In this document: positions 34,607 through 42,462 of the stretch, in pieces
Layout: each line of letters opens with the position of its first letter
Position numbering within the stretch: the first letter of the stretch is position 1
From: Streptomyces sp. WM6378
GTDB lineage: Bacteria; Actinomycetota; Actinomycetes; Streptomycetales; Streptomycetaceae
DNA: 64,000 bases
Assembly (NCBI RefSeq): GCF_001279695.1
Contig: NZ_LGDD01000212.1
Location: forward strand, 1-64,000
Direction of reading: 5' to 3'
Translations under genes and position numbers: made by a program
Notes under the pieces: model-generated
Databases searched by the model: none
The model's input: only the letters and a program-made list of their open reading frames with translations
Told to the model about the DNA's origin: nothing

Positions 34607-35455
34607 TCAACGAGCGGGGGCTGCCGTCAGGTGTGCCCACCAGTCCGTGAGGGGGCGGGCGCCGGAGCCCTCCCGGGCGACGGAGCTGTCGGGGTGGCGG
34701 TCGCGGGCGCCGAGGAGCTGCCGCTCGACGTCATCCAGGCCCGGCCGGTGAAGGAGCGCGGGTGCGGGGTCGTCGACCGTGTTGAGCCAGCGGAAGCCGT
34801 ACTGCATCATCACGGCCAGCCTCTGGTGGCCGGAGCGGTTGAGGCCGCCGGCGTGCCAGGTGCGGTTCTCGAAGAGAATGACGTCGTCGGGGCCGGTGCC
34901 GGGAGTGATCGCGCCGGGCGGGTCGATGTCGCCCTGGGGGACGGTGACGGGCCCGGTGCGGGTGTGGCTGCCCGGCACGAACATCGTGAACCCGGCGTCC
35001 GGTCCAGGGCCGGTGAGGAAGTACGCCACCTTGATCGCGAGGCGGGGCGTGTGCCGGGCGCCGAGGTCGGCCACGGTGGAGGACATGTCGCGGTGCCAGC
35101 CGTGCCGGGACGGCACGCGGATGGTGCGCTGCTCGTCCGGCAGGGACGGCATGGAGATCAAGTTGCTCGACAGCAGATGAATGTTGGGGCTGAGCAGCGC
35201 GACGAGCGTGGGCAGCACGGCCGGGTTGGCGACGAGCGGCAGGAAGGCATCATCCAGGGCGACGACGCCGCGGAAGCCGTCCTTGCCGTCGGCCGAGCGG
35301 TCCCGGCCCGCGGCCCGGTCGCTGGCCAGCAGCCGTACGGCGGCCTCGGCCGCGCGGGCCCGGACCGCGGGGGTGAGGGCGCCGCGCAGGATGAGGAGGC
35401 CGTCGCGGTCGAAGGCGGCCACCTGCTCCGGGTCGGGTACGAGCGGGGCGGTCAT
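34607..35455 (-). CDS. PhyH-family Fe(II)/2-oxoglutarate dioxygenase
   Basis: A 282-residue phytanoyl-CoA-dioxygenase-like enzyme. The iron ligands are visible: the H-x-D motif in GWHRDMSS (about 119-126) and the distal His in RTWHAGGLNRSGHQR, with the following Arg for 2-oxoglutarate. It is expected to hydroxylate or halogen-independently oxidise a small molecule. The ATG at 35455 overlaps the phosphoketolase-like stop (ATGA). Confidence 0.83.
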   Translation of the reverse strand: MTAPLVPDPEQVAAFDRDGLLILRGALTPAVRARAAEAAVRLLASDRAAGRDRSADGKDGFRGVVALDDAFLPLVANPAVLPTLVALLSPNIHLLSSNLISMPSLPDEQRTIRVPSRHGWHRDMSSTVADLGARHTPRLAIKVAYFLTGPGPDAGFTMFVPGSHTRTGPVTVPQGDIDPPGAITPGTGPDDVILFENRTWHAGGLNRSGHQRLAVMMQYGFRWLNTVDDPAPALLHRPGLDDVERQLLGARDRHPDSSVAREGSGARPLTDWWAHLTAAPAR

Positions 35456-37611
35456 CGCGGCTCCTTGAGCATCGAGAGCGCCTGGGCGGTGAGCGCGGCC
35501 GCGGACATGCCGCACTGCTCCAGCAGGTCGGCGGACGGCAGAGGACGGCCGGGGTCGCGGTAGCCGACCACATGGACGCGGGCGGCATCCCCGCGGCCGG
35601 CGAGCAGCGCCCGCACGGCCGGGGCCTGGGTGACGGTGGCCAGCAGCACCGGGACGCCGGCCGGGAACAGGCCGGCGAAGGTGCCGTCGGACAGCGCGGC
35701 GGGCCAGGTGCCCGGGGCGCCAAGGACGGTGAGGTCGTTGACGTGCACGTAGCGGATGCGGGCGTCCGGACGGGCGGCGGCGAGCCGGCCGGCCGCGGCG
35801 GACACCTCGCGCGCCGCGACGTCCCCGGCGGAGGCCAGGACGATGTCCGGGCTTTCGGAGCCGGGGGCACTCAGGTGGGGCCAGATCGCGGCGCCGTTGG
35901 TCAGTTCCTCGCGGAAGGTGTCCGGCGGGAACGTGAGTGGGTGGTGCTTGTCGGCGATCAGGAAGTTCGCTTGGTCCCGCCCGGCGAGCATGACCGCGAG
36001 CACGGCGGCCGCGCGGGTGGCGTCGGCCGGGGTGTAGACGTGCACGGTGGGGTTCTCCGTCTCCAGCATCGCCGAGACGAGCCCGGGGTTCTGGTGGGTG
36101 TAGGTATTGCGCCAACCCAGCGAGGTGATCAGGTAGTTGATGTTCGCCAGCCCGCCCGTTCCGGTCGCGGTCCGCGCGCTGCGGTGCTTGAGGTGCTGCA
36201 CGAGCAGGCTGGTATTGACCGCGGCGAACGCCTCGTACGTGGCCAGCAGTGCGTCGCGGCCGGTCTCGGTGTAGCCCTGCAGCCAGGCGTGGCAGATCTC
36301 CTCATTGAGGATCTCGATCGCCCACTCCGGCAGCTGGTCGTCCGCGCCGTCGGCGGCCAGGCGCAGCCGGTTGGAGGCGGCCTCGTCCGGGCTGAACAGC
36401 CGGAAGGATCCGGCGGCGGCGCGCTCGCGGATCACCGTGCTGACCAGCGGCCACGCCTCGGCGCCGCGGACGGCGAGCGGCGCGACCGGCGGGGCCGGGC
36501 GGGGCCGGGGCGCCGGGTGCGGCAGCGCCTGCCGCACGAGGTCGCACGGCTGCCCGCGCTCGGTGAACAACTCGCCCGGCCTATACGAGGACAGCCAGGC
36601 GGCGAGAGCGTCGAACTCCTCACGGTTGCGGGCGGGGTCCTTCAGCGGGGTCTTGTGCACCGCCGGGGTCCCGGCGATCCGGCGGCCGCCGACCTGCTCG
36701 GGCCCGGTCGCCCCCTTGGGCATGGTCAGGACCAGGACCGGTTGCGGGCGGGCGGCCCCGAGCGGGCGCAGCCGGGCGAACACCTCGGCCAGCACCGTCC
36801 GGAAGCCCGCCACGTCGGAGCCGTCGTGGCGGAACGGCTCGTACCCCAAGCCGGTGAAATATGCGCGCAGCTCGTCCTCGTCGAGCCCGGCCAGGAGGGA
36901 AGGGCCGCCCATCCGCAGGCCGTTGGCCAGCACGACGGGCAGCACCACGCCGTGCAGCCCGGACCCGAACAGCGCCCGCCGGGCCGTCCACGCCGCCGCG
37001 GCCGTACCGGTCTCCAACTCCCCGTCACCGAGCAGCGCGACGACCAGGCGGTGCGGGGAGTCCAGGACCATGCCCTGCGCCACGGCGAGCGCCGGCCCGA
37101 GCTGCCCGCCGGTGTAGCGCACGCCGGGGATGAGCGGGGTGATCTCCTCGCCATAGACACGAGTGTGGGGGAAGCCCGCGGCGAGCGCGCGCAGGCCGGC
37201 TGCGGACCAGCCCGGTTGGTTGCCGGCCAGGGTGAGGACCTTCGTCAGGTAGGCGTGGGCCAGGGCGGACGGCCCGGCGTGCCCGGCGCCGTGCACGATG
37301 AGGACCTCGCTGCCCGGGGGACGCCCGGCGGTGAGCGGCCCCAGCTGGGCGAGCATGAAGTTCACCGGCGGGCACACCCCCCAGTGGCCGCTCGGCGCCT
37401 CCTTCACGTCCTGCACCCGCAGCGGCCGGACGGGCAGCACGTTGTCGTTCACGTACAACTGCGCGGCGCACAGGTAGTTCAGCGCCCGCCACGCGGCCAT
37501 CACGGCCGCGTCCGGCACACGGGCCGCGGCGTGGGCGGCGGCCCGGCTCCAGTCGGGGAAGTCCTCCGGCCCCGCGGCCGCGGGGCCGGGGAGCACAGGG
37601 GCGTCGGTCAC
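35452..37611 (-). CDS. Phosphoketolase-like TPP enzyme
   Basis: A 719-residue member of the xylulose-5-P/fructose-6-P phosphoketolase (XFP) family. Signatures are YLCAAQLYVNDN (about 46-57), GHWGVCPPVNF (75-85), HGAGHAGP (107-114) and the TPP motif GDGELETG (195-202). It also has the C-terminal HKTPL (about 325) and NEEICHAWLQGY parts. Family members cleave a ketose phosphate to acetyl phosphate and an aldose phosphate. It is shorter than standard enzymes (about 790 residues) and clearly divergent at conserved positions (VNDN instead of LKDN, GVCP instead of GTTP), so it may act on another ketose or transfer a C2 unit. It is translationally coupled to both neighbours by ATGA overlaps. Confidence 0.8.
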   Translation of the reverse strand: MTDAPVLPGPAAAGPEDFPDWSRAAAHAAARVPDAAVMAAWRALNYLCAAQLYVNDNVLPVRPLRVQDVKEAPSGHWGVCPPVNFMLAQLGPLTAGRPPGSEVLIVHGAGHAGPSALAHAYLTKVLTLAGNQPGWSAAGLRALAAGFPHTRVYGEEITPLIPGVRYTGGQLGPALAVAQGMVLDSPHRLVVALLGDGELETGTAAAAWTARRALFGSGLHGVVLPVVLANGLRMGGPSLLAGLDEDELRAYFTGLGYEPFRHDGSDVAGFRTVLAEVFARLRPLGAARPQPVLVLTMPKGATGPEQVGGRRIAGTPAVHKTPLKDPARNREEFDALAAWLSSYRPGELFTERGQPCDLVRQALPHPAPRPRPAPPVAPLAVRGAEAWPLVSTVIRERAAAGSFRLFSPDEAASNRLRLAADGADDQLPEWAIEILNEEICHAWLQGYTETGRDALLATYEAFAAVNTSLLVQHLKHRSARTATGTGGLANINYLITSLGWRNTYTHQNPGLVSAMLETENPTVHVYTPADATRAAAVLAVMLAGRDQANFLIADKHHPLTFPPDTFREELTNGAAIWPHLSAPGSESPDIVLASAGDVAAREVSAAAGRLAAARPDARIRYVHVNDLTVLGAPGTWPAALSDGTFAGLFPAGVPVLLATVTQAPAVRALLAGRGDAARVHVVGYRDPGRPLPSADLLEQCGMSAAALTAQALSMLKEPR

Positions 37612-38771
37612 TTGGCCGTCCCCTTCCGCGCGGCGACTGCATCCACGGCGGCGGTGATCCGGCTGGCCCGGATCTCCGGGGCACCGGCCTCGGTGACCAG
37701 GTGGAGGATCTGCGCCTGCTCGTGCTCGGGCACCGTCGTCCAGTCCAGCCCGGCCCGCTCCAGCGCATCGGCCAGGTCCCGCGGCAAACTGCGTGGAGCG
37801 CGGTCCCGCACCCCCTGGACGCTCAACGCGATGCCCGTCACCTCGTCGGTGACCGTCGCGTGCGGCACCGCTGCCTGACCGCGCAGCGCGTAGGCGACGA
37901 CGGTCTTGGACGTGCCGGTGGGGAAGGTGACGCGCAGCCGGGCACCGCGCTGGCCTGTCGGCCCATGGCAGGGCAGCAGCAGGAAGCCCCGGTCGCCGAT
38001 CCGCTCCGGCCGTGCCACCACGTGCACGAGGTCACAGGCGGCCGGCAGCGGGAGCAGAGCCAGCGGATCCGGCGCCTCGGGGCGGGACTTGGCTGCCTGG
38101 AGGGGGCGGGTGACGGCGATGATGCCGCCCTGACCGCGGCCGGCGCGGCGCGCCGCTTTGTGCAGGAACAACGTGCGGTCGACCTCTCCGAGCAGGGAAT
38201 CGGTGAACCTGTGCTTCCAGCCCTGTGGCCGTTCGGCGGGCCGGTCGGCGGCGGTGACGAACATCAGGGCGACAGAGACCGTCACGGGCAGCACGGCGCC
38301 GAGCCGGTCCCGCAGGACCCCGACGGCCTGGTGGAACTGGGCTGCGTCGTCCACGGCCGCGGCGAGGATCACCTCGTCGCCGCCGAAGGTCGCCGCGCAG
38401 CCGGAGTCGAAGGGCTGTTCGCGGAACCACGCGCGGGTCGTGGCCCCCACCGTCGCCATGACCTCGTTGCCGGCCAGGTGCCCGTAGGAGGCCGGGTTGG
38501 TCGAGTTCGTCCGCTCCACGTGGTCTTTCAGCCCGTCGACGTCCCCGATCGCGAGTGCCACCAGCCGTCCCTCGTCGAGGGCGGCGTCCAGGCAGCGCGG
38601 GATGTGGCTGTGGAAGTCGGGGAACGCGACCAGGCCGGTGACCGCGTCTTCGCGGCTGCCGGCGCACCAGGTGCGCAGCGGCATCTGGCTGGGATCGAAC
38701 AGCGGCACCGACGAGGCCAGCGGATCGAGGGCGCGGGACGTTGCCGGGTGTGACGTACGGGACGGCTCCAT
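37608..38771 (-). CDS. GGDEF-domain protein
   Basis: A 387-residue protein. The N-terminal half is a GGDEF (nucleotide cyclase palm) domain: LVALAIGDVDGLKDHVERTN at about 70-89 gives the first metal Asp region, and ATFGGDEVILAA at 127-138 the signature GGDEV. The remaining roughly 200 residues are of unknown type, with a long beta-rich stretch and no EAL domain or transmembrane helix. It may make a cyclic (di)nucleotide or only bind one. Its place inside a biosynthetic operon, with ATGA overlaps on both sides, is unusual. It may switch pathway activity, or the palm domain may do unrelated chemistry. Confidence 0.72.
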   Translation of the reverse strand: MEPSRTSHPATSRALDPLASSVPLFDPSQMPLRTWCAGSREDAVTGLVAFPDFHSHIPRCLDAALDEGRLVALAIGDVDGLKDHVERTNSTNPASYGHLAGNEVMATVGATTRAWFREQPFDSGCAATFGGDEVILAAAVDDAAQFHQAVGVLRDRLGAVLPVTVSVALMFVTAADRPAERPQGWKHRFTDSLLGEVDRTLFLHKAARRAGRGQGGIIAVTRPLQAAKSRPEAPDPLALLPLPAACDLVHVVARPERIGDRGFLLLPCHGPTGQRGARLRVTFPTGTSKTVVAYALRGQAAVPHATVTDEVTGIALSVQGVRDRAPRSLPRDLADALERAGLDWTTVPEHEQAQILHLVTEAGAPEIRASRITAAVDAVAARKGTAK

Positions 38772-39481
38772 CAGCCGGCCACCTCCGATGTGATCGTGCC
38801 GGGCGCCACCCGGGCGGGCAGAAGAGGCGGGAGGGTACTGAGGGAGTGCAGGCGCACCGTGGGCACGTCGGGCCTCTGCGGGCCGGCCGCGTGGTGCCGG
38901 TCCACCCAGGCCGTGTGCCAGCCGGCCGCCGCAGCCCCGCGTACGTCGGCCTTCAGGGAGTCCCCGACGTGCAGCAACTCCGTGGGCCGCAGCCCGCAGG
39001 CGTCCTCGACGGCGGCGAACGCCTCCCGCTCGGGTTTGATCGCGCCGGTGCGCGCCGAGTAGAAGACGCTGTCCAGCAGGTCGCGGAAGACATCCGGAGT
39101 CTGTTCGGGCACCGAGGAGCCGAGCATGTTGGTCATGGCGTACAGGGCGAAGCCCCGCGCCCGCAGCGCGGCCAGCGTGTCGGGCACGTCCGGGTACAGC
39201 GGCGGGGTCTCGGCCCGGCACCGGGCCCGAATGAGCACCGCGGCGAGCGGGTCGGCCAGCGCGGGGCGGCCGAAGCCGGCCGCGAGTTCGTGCGCCAGGT
39301 CCTGCGGGGTGACCGGGCGCCGCTTGGCATCCTGGCCCAGCAGTGCGCGAGCCTCCTGGAGGCCGATGCCGAGCACCTCGGCCACCTGGCCGGTGGTCGC
39401 CACCGCCTCCGGGCGCACCAGCGTGCCGCCCAGGTCGAAGCAGACCGCCCGCACGGCAGACCAGTTCACCGGGCCGGTCAC
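38771..39481 (-). CDS. HAD-superfamily phosphatase-like hydrolase
   Basis: A 236-residue HAD hydrolase. Motif I is CFDLGGTLVRPE (about 14-25; the second Asp is replaced by Gly, as in several HAD groups), motif II is around YAMTN, the motif III Lys is in GAIKPEREAF, and motif IV is LLHVGDSLKADVRGA. The GTG at 39481 overlaps the preceding stop (GTGA); the ATG at 39496 is possible. It probably dephosphorylates an intermediate of the operon's pathway. Confidence 0.82.
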   Translation of the reverse strand: MTGPVNWSAVRAVCFDLGGTLVRPEAVATTGQVAEVLGIGLQEARALLGQDAKRRPVTPQDLAHELAAGFGRPALADPLAAVLIRARCRAETPPLYPDVPDTLAALRARGFALYAMTNMLGSSVPEQTPDVFRDLLDSVFYSARTGAIKPEREAFAAVEDACGLRPTELLHVGDSLKADVRGAAAAGWHTAWVDRHHAAGPQRPDVPTVRLHSLSTLPPLLPARVAPGTITSEVAG

Positions 39482-40662
39482 GATGCGACCGTCCATGCCG
39501 GGAGCGGCGTGGTGGTGACCGGCAGTGGGGCGAGCCCGCTGGCCGGGCCCGACGCCAGCATCCCCGCCTGGACGACGGCCGGCTCGGTGAACACCTGCTG
39601 GCGCAGCGGCTCCAGGGTCAGGTGCCACTCCACCGCCGGAATCTTGTCCCGGCAGCACGCGCCGGCCAGCGCGAGCGCCGCCCACAGCCGGTCGCCGTGC
39701 GGGAACGTCGCCATCCCCAGATCGGCGGCGACCTCGGTGGTGTGCAGGGAGCGGGCCAGCCCGCCCGACCAGCCCGGGTCGACCTGCCAGACATCGACAC
39801 TCTCGGTCAGCAGGCGGATCTGCTCGGTCGCGTCGACCGCGTGCTCGCCCGCCGCCAGCGCCACCCCCGCCCCCACCGCCCGCAGCCGGTGCCAGCCCCA
39901 CGATCCCGGTGGCAGCAGTTCCTCGGCGAACGCGACCTCCAAGTCAGCCAGGACGGGCAGCAGCCGCATCGCGTCGTCCAGGCGGCAGCAGCCCAGAGCG
40001 TCGACCATGAACCGGCCCTCGCCCGCGGCCTCCCGTAACGGACCGAGCGTCCTTGCGACCGCCTTCGGTCCGGCGAGGATGAGCTGTTGGGGCAGCGGCC
40101 ACTTCTGCCCCCAGAACCCCGCCCCGGTGATCCAGGCCGCCGCCTCGCGGGCGGCCGGATGGGCCGGGTCGAGACCGAGGGCCGAGGCGTAGGCGGGAAC
40201 GGAGGGCCGGATGGTGCCGCCGAGCAGGCTGGTCACGCTCACGCCGGCGGCGCGGGAGGCCAGGTCCCAGCAGGCCAGTTCGACCGCCGAGGCGGCCTGC
40301 CGGGCGTGTGCCCCGCTGCGGTGCCGTCCGGTCTGGCGACGGTAGGCCAGGCGGCGCGGTTCGGCGGCGTCGTGCCCAATCAGCCCTGCGGCCAGGTCGT
40401 CGGCGACGATCTGCGCGACCGTCTCGCCCACCGGGGCCTGCCAGCCGGAGACGCCGTCACCGACCAGTTCGATGGCGAACCGGGTGCGGTGCTCGGCCCG
40501 GGCGGGTCCGGCCGGCCGCACGCCCGCCGCGGCGGCGAGCGGCTCGGGCAGGCCGTGCGGAAGCCCGGCGGGCTGCGGGGGCAGTTGCCAGGCGCGGACC
40601 GTCCGGATCACGGTCCCCGCCGCAGCGGCGGCCCGTGTGGCGGAGAGGGGGGATGCCGTCAT
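39478..40662 (-). CDS. Enolase-superfamily enzyme (MR/MLE type)
   Basis: A 394-residue mandelate-racemase/muconate-cycloisomerase-like enzyme. The capping domain is at the N-terminus. The barrel shows a GQKWPLP Lys region, then metal ligands in MVDALGC (Asp), AFAEELLPP (Glu) and AAGEHAV (Glu). WQVDPGWSGGL and a late FPHGD His follow. The family abstracts a proton next to a carboxylate, giving racemisation, cycloisomerisation or sugar-acid dehydration; the precise substrate is unknown. It overlaps the radical SAM gene stop (ATGA). Confidence 0.8.
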   Translation of the reverse strand: MTASPLSATRAAAAAGTVIRTVRAWQLPPQPAGLPHGLPEPLAAAAGVRPAGPARAEHRTRFAIELVGDGVSGWQAPVGETVAQIVADDLAAGLIGHDAAEPRRLAYRRQTGRHRSGAHARQAASAVELACWDLASRAAGVSVTSLLGGTIRPSVPAYASALGLDPAHPAAREAAAWITGAGFWGQKWPLPQQLILAGPKAVARTLGPLREAAGEGRFMVDALGCCRLDDAMRLLPVLADLEVAFAEELLPPGSWGWHRLRAVGAGVALAAGEHAVDATEQIRLLTESVDVWQVDPGWSGGLARSLHTTEVAADLGMATFPHGDRLWAALALAGACCRDKIPAVEWHLTLEPLRQQVFTEPAVVQAGMLASGPASGLAPLPVTTTPLPAWTVAS

Positions 40663-41732
40663 CAGATCTTCGCCCCCGTCAGTTCCTCACCGGCGAAGGT
40701 GAAGCACCACGGGCTGCGGTAGTTCTGCCACCACTGCGGCCGCAGGCCCGTGGGGCCGAAGAGTTCTTCCAGGCTGCGGCGCATGGCCAGGTGCCACTCG
40801 ATCGTCGCCGAACCGGGCGTGCGGTAGACGTCCATGAACGGGTTGTGGGCCTGGTAGGTCTGGAACCGGGGAAACGTCGTGGTGACCGGCACGAACGTCT
40901 TGAGGTGCTCGACGGCATCGTCGAGCGGGTCCAGGCCGACGATGTAGGTGAAGTCGGTGGTCAGGCCCCGCTGCTTCGCCCTGCCGAGGGCAGTGACCAT
41001 CTCGGCGGGGGTGAGTTTGGCCTTGGACTCCTTGAGGATCTGACGGCGTTCGGTGAAGCACTCGGCGGTCAGCGTGAGATGGAACGGCCCGAGGTCGGCG
41101 GCGGCGTCCAGGCCGGCTTCGCTGGTCAGCACCGAGGACAGGAAGTGCAAGGTGCCGGTACAGCCGTTCGCGCCCATCGCCGCGCGGACCTCGGTGAGGT
41201 GGGCCAGCGCGAGGTGCTCATAGAGGAAGCAGCCGGTGCAGACCGTCACCGTCTCCACCGAGGCCAGGCTCGTCATGCCGGAGTTCGCCGCGAGCGCCCC
41301 GAGGTAGCCGGACAGGTCCAGGGCCTTGATGCTCGGATCGGAGGCGTCTTCGAGGGTGTTGGGGCAGAATACGCAACCGGTGCACTGGGAGCGGGCGTTG
41401 GAGTTGAGGGTCAGCATCCGGGTGCCGTTGCGCCAGTAGCCCAGCACCGCGTCGTCGTCCTCGATGCCGTCGACCTCGCCGACCTTCTCACCGTTCAGCC
41501 GCAGCTCGTGTTCGTCCAGCTCGAAGGGGGAGTCCTGCCAGCCGAGCGAGAGGATCAGGAACAGCGGGGTGTCCGGGCGGGAGTCCAGCCGCAGTTTGAA
41601 GCGCATACGGGGCTTGGCCAGCGGGGACCGGGCGCCGGACGCGTTCAGCGCGATCAGCAGCACGTCCTCGCGGTTGATGTTCCACTCGCGGGCCACCTGC
41701 TCCAGGTGGCGGACCGATTCGAGCATCAGCAT
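40662..41732 (-). CDS. Radical SAM-like protein with CX2CX2C motif
   Basis: A 356-residue protein, first gene of the operon. A cluster of cysteines, SQCTGCVFC (C117, C120, C123), sits at the start of a barrel-like region and would hold a 4Fe-4S cluster. The spacing is CX2CX2C instead of the canonical CX3CX2C. It is preceded by LTLNSNARSQ, like many radical SAM enzymes. Later strands (VETVTVCTGCFLYEHL, LHFLSSVLT, LTLTAECF, TDFTYIVGLD) fit a partial TIM barrel. The ATG at 41732 has AAAGGGAC upstream. It probably starts the pathway by radical chemistry, but its substrate is unknown. Confidence 0.72.
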   Translation of the reverse strand: MLMLESVRHLEQVAREWNINREDVLLIALNASGARSPLAKPRMRFKLRLDSRPDTPLFLILSLGWQDSPFELDEHELRLNGEKVGEVDGIEDDDAVLGYWRNGTRMLTLNSNARSQCTGCVFCPNTLEDASDPSIKALDLSGYLGALAANSGMTSLASVETVTVCTGCFLYEHLALAHLTEVRAAMGANGCTGTLHFLSSVLTSEAGLDAAADLGPFHLTLTAECFTERRQILKESKAKLTPAEMVTALGRAKQRGLTTDFTYIVGLDPLDDAVEHLKTFVPVTTTFPRFQTYQAHNPFMDVYRTPGSATIEWHLAMRRSLEELFGPTGLRPQWWQNYRSPWCFTFAGEELTGAKI

Positions 41733-41800
41733 GTCCCTTTCTCATGACGGGAGTTGCGGACCAGACACGGCTGGCGGAGGTGCGGGCGTGGTGCGGTGGA

Positions 41801-42226
41801 TCAGGCGGGGACGGGGACCAGGGGCAGGCGGATGACGATCCGTTTGCCGCCGGTCGGGGTGTCCGGGACGACCTCGGCGCTGCCGCGGAACTCCCGGACC
41901 AGGGCGTCGACCAGGAACAGGCCGCGGCCCCCGAGGCCGTGAGCGGCCGGCAGGGGCTTCGGCTTGAGCGGGTGAGCATCCGCGACGGCCAGCACCAAGC
42001 GGGCCGGCTCCTCGACGGCGAGGGTGACCACGGCTGTGGGCGAGAGCACGGCCGCGTGCTGCACCACGTTCGTCACCAGCTCGCTGATGATCAGGCAGGC
42101 GGTGTCCACGACCTGCTCGGCCATGCCCCAGCCGGCAAGGACCTGGACGGTCTCGCGGCGGGCCAGCGGGACGTGCTCGGCCGTGGAGATCACCTGGAAG
42201 TCGTGGTGCATCGCAGTGCTGGTCAT
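41801..42226 (-). CDS. HATPase_c / anti-sigma-factor-like kinase
   Basis: A 141-residue RsbW/SpoIIAB-like GHKL ATPase domain: the N box is ELVTNVVQHA (about 49-58), the G1 region is VADAHPLKP (weak) and G2 is GLGGRGLFLVDAL (about 97-109). Single-domain proteins of this type are abundant in Streptomyces and act as anti-sigma or partner-switch regulators. It lies 68 bases upstream of the radical SAM gene on the same strand, so it may regulate the operon or be its first cistron. Confidence 0.8.
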   Translation of the reverse strand: MTSTAMHHDFQVISTAEHVPLARRETVQVLAGWGMAEQVVDTACLIISELVTNVVQHAAVLSPTAVVTLAVEEPARLVLAVADAHPLKPKPLPAAHGLGGRGLFLVDALVREFRGSAEVVPDTPTGGKRIVIRLPLVPVPA

Positions 42227-42462
42227 CGCCCAACCCGCCCTCCCTCCGGGCGGCAGCCGCCCGGACCGCTACCGAAGGTAAGAGCCGTAGCGGGCCGGGG
42301 TGTTCACGACGGTGAACCCATGAACACCGGACCAAGGCTGCACCGGTCGGTCCCGGCGACGTGAGCGCAGAGGTCAGTACGGTCGGATGCGCCCAGCGGC
42401 GTACGACGCGCTGACGGCGTGGTCAGACCCGTCTCCTCGGCGGGGCGAGGAGGAACCGATGC

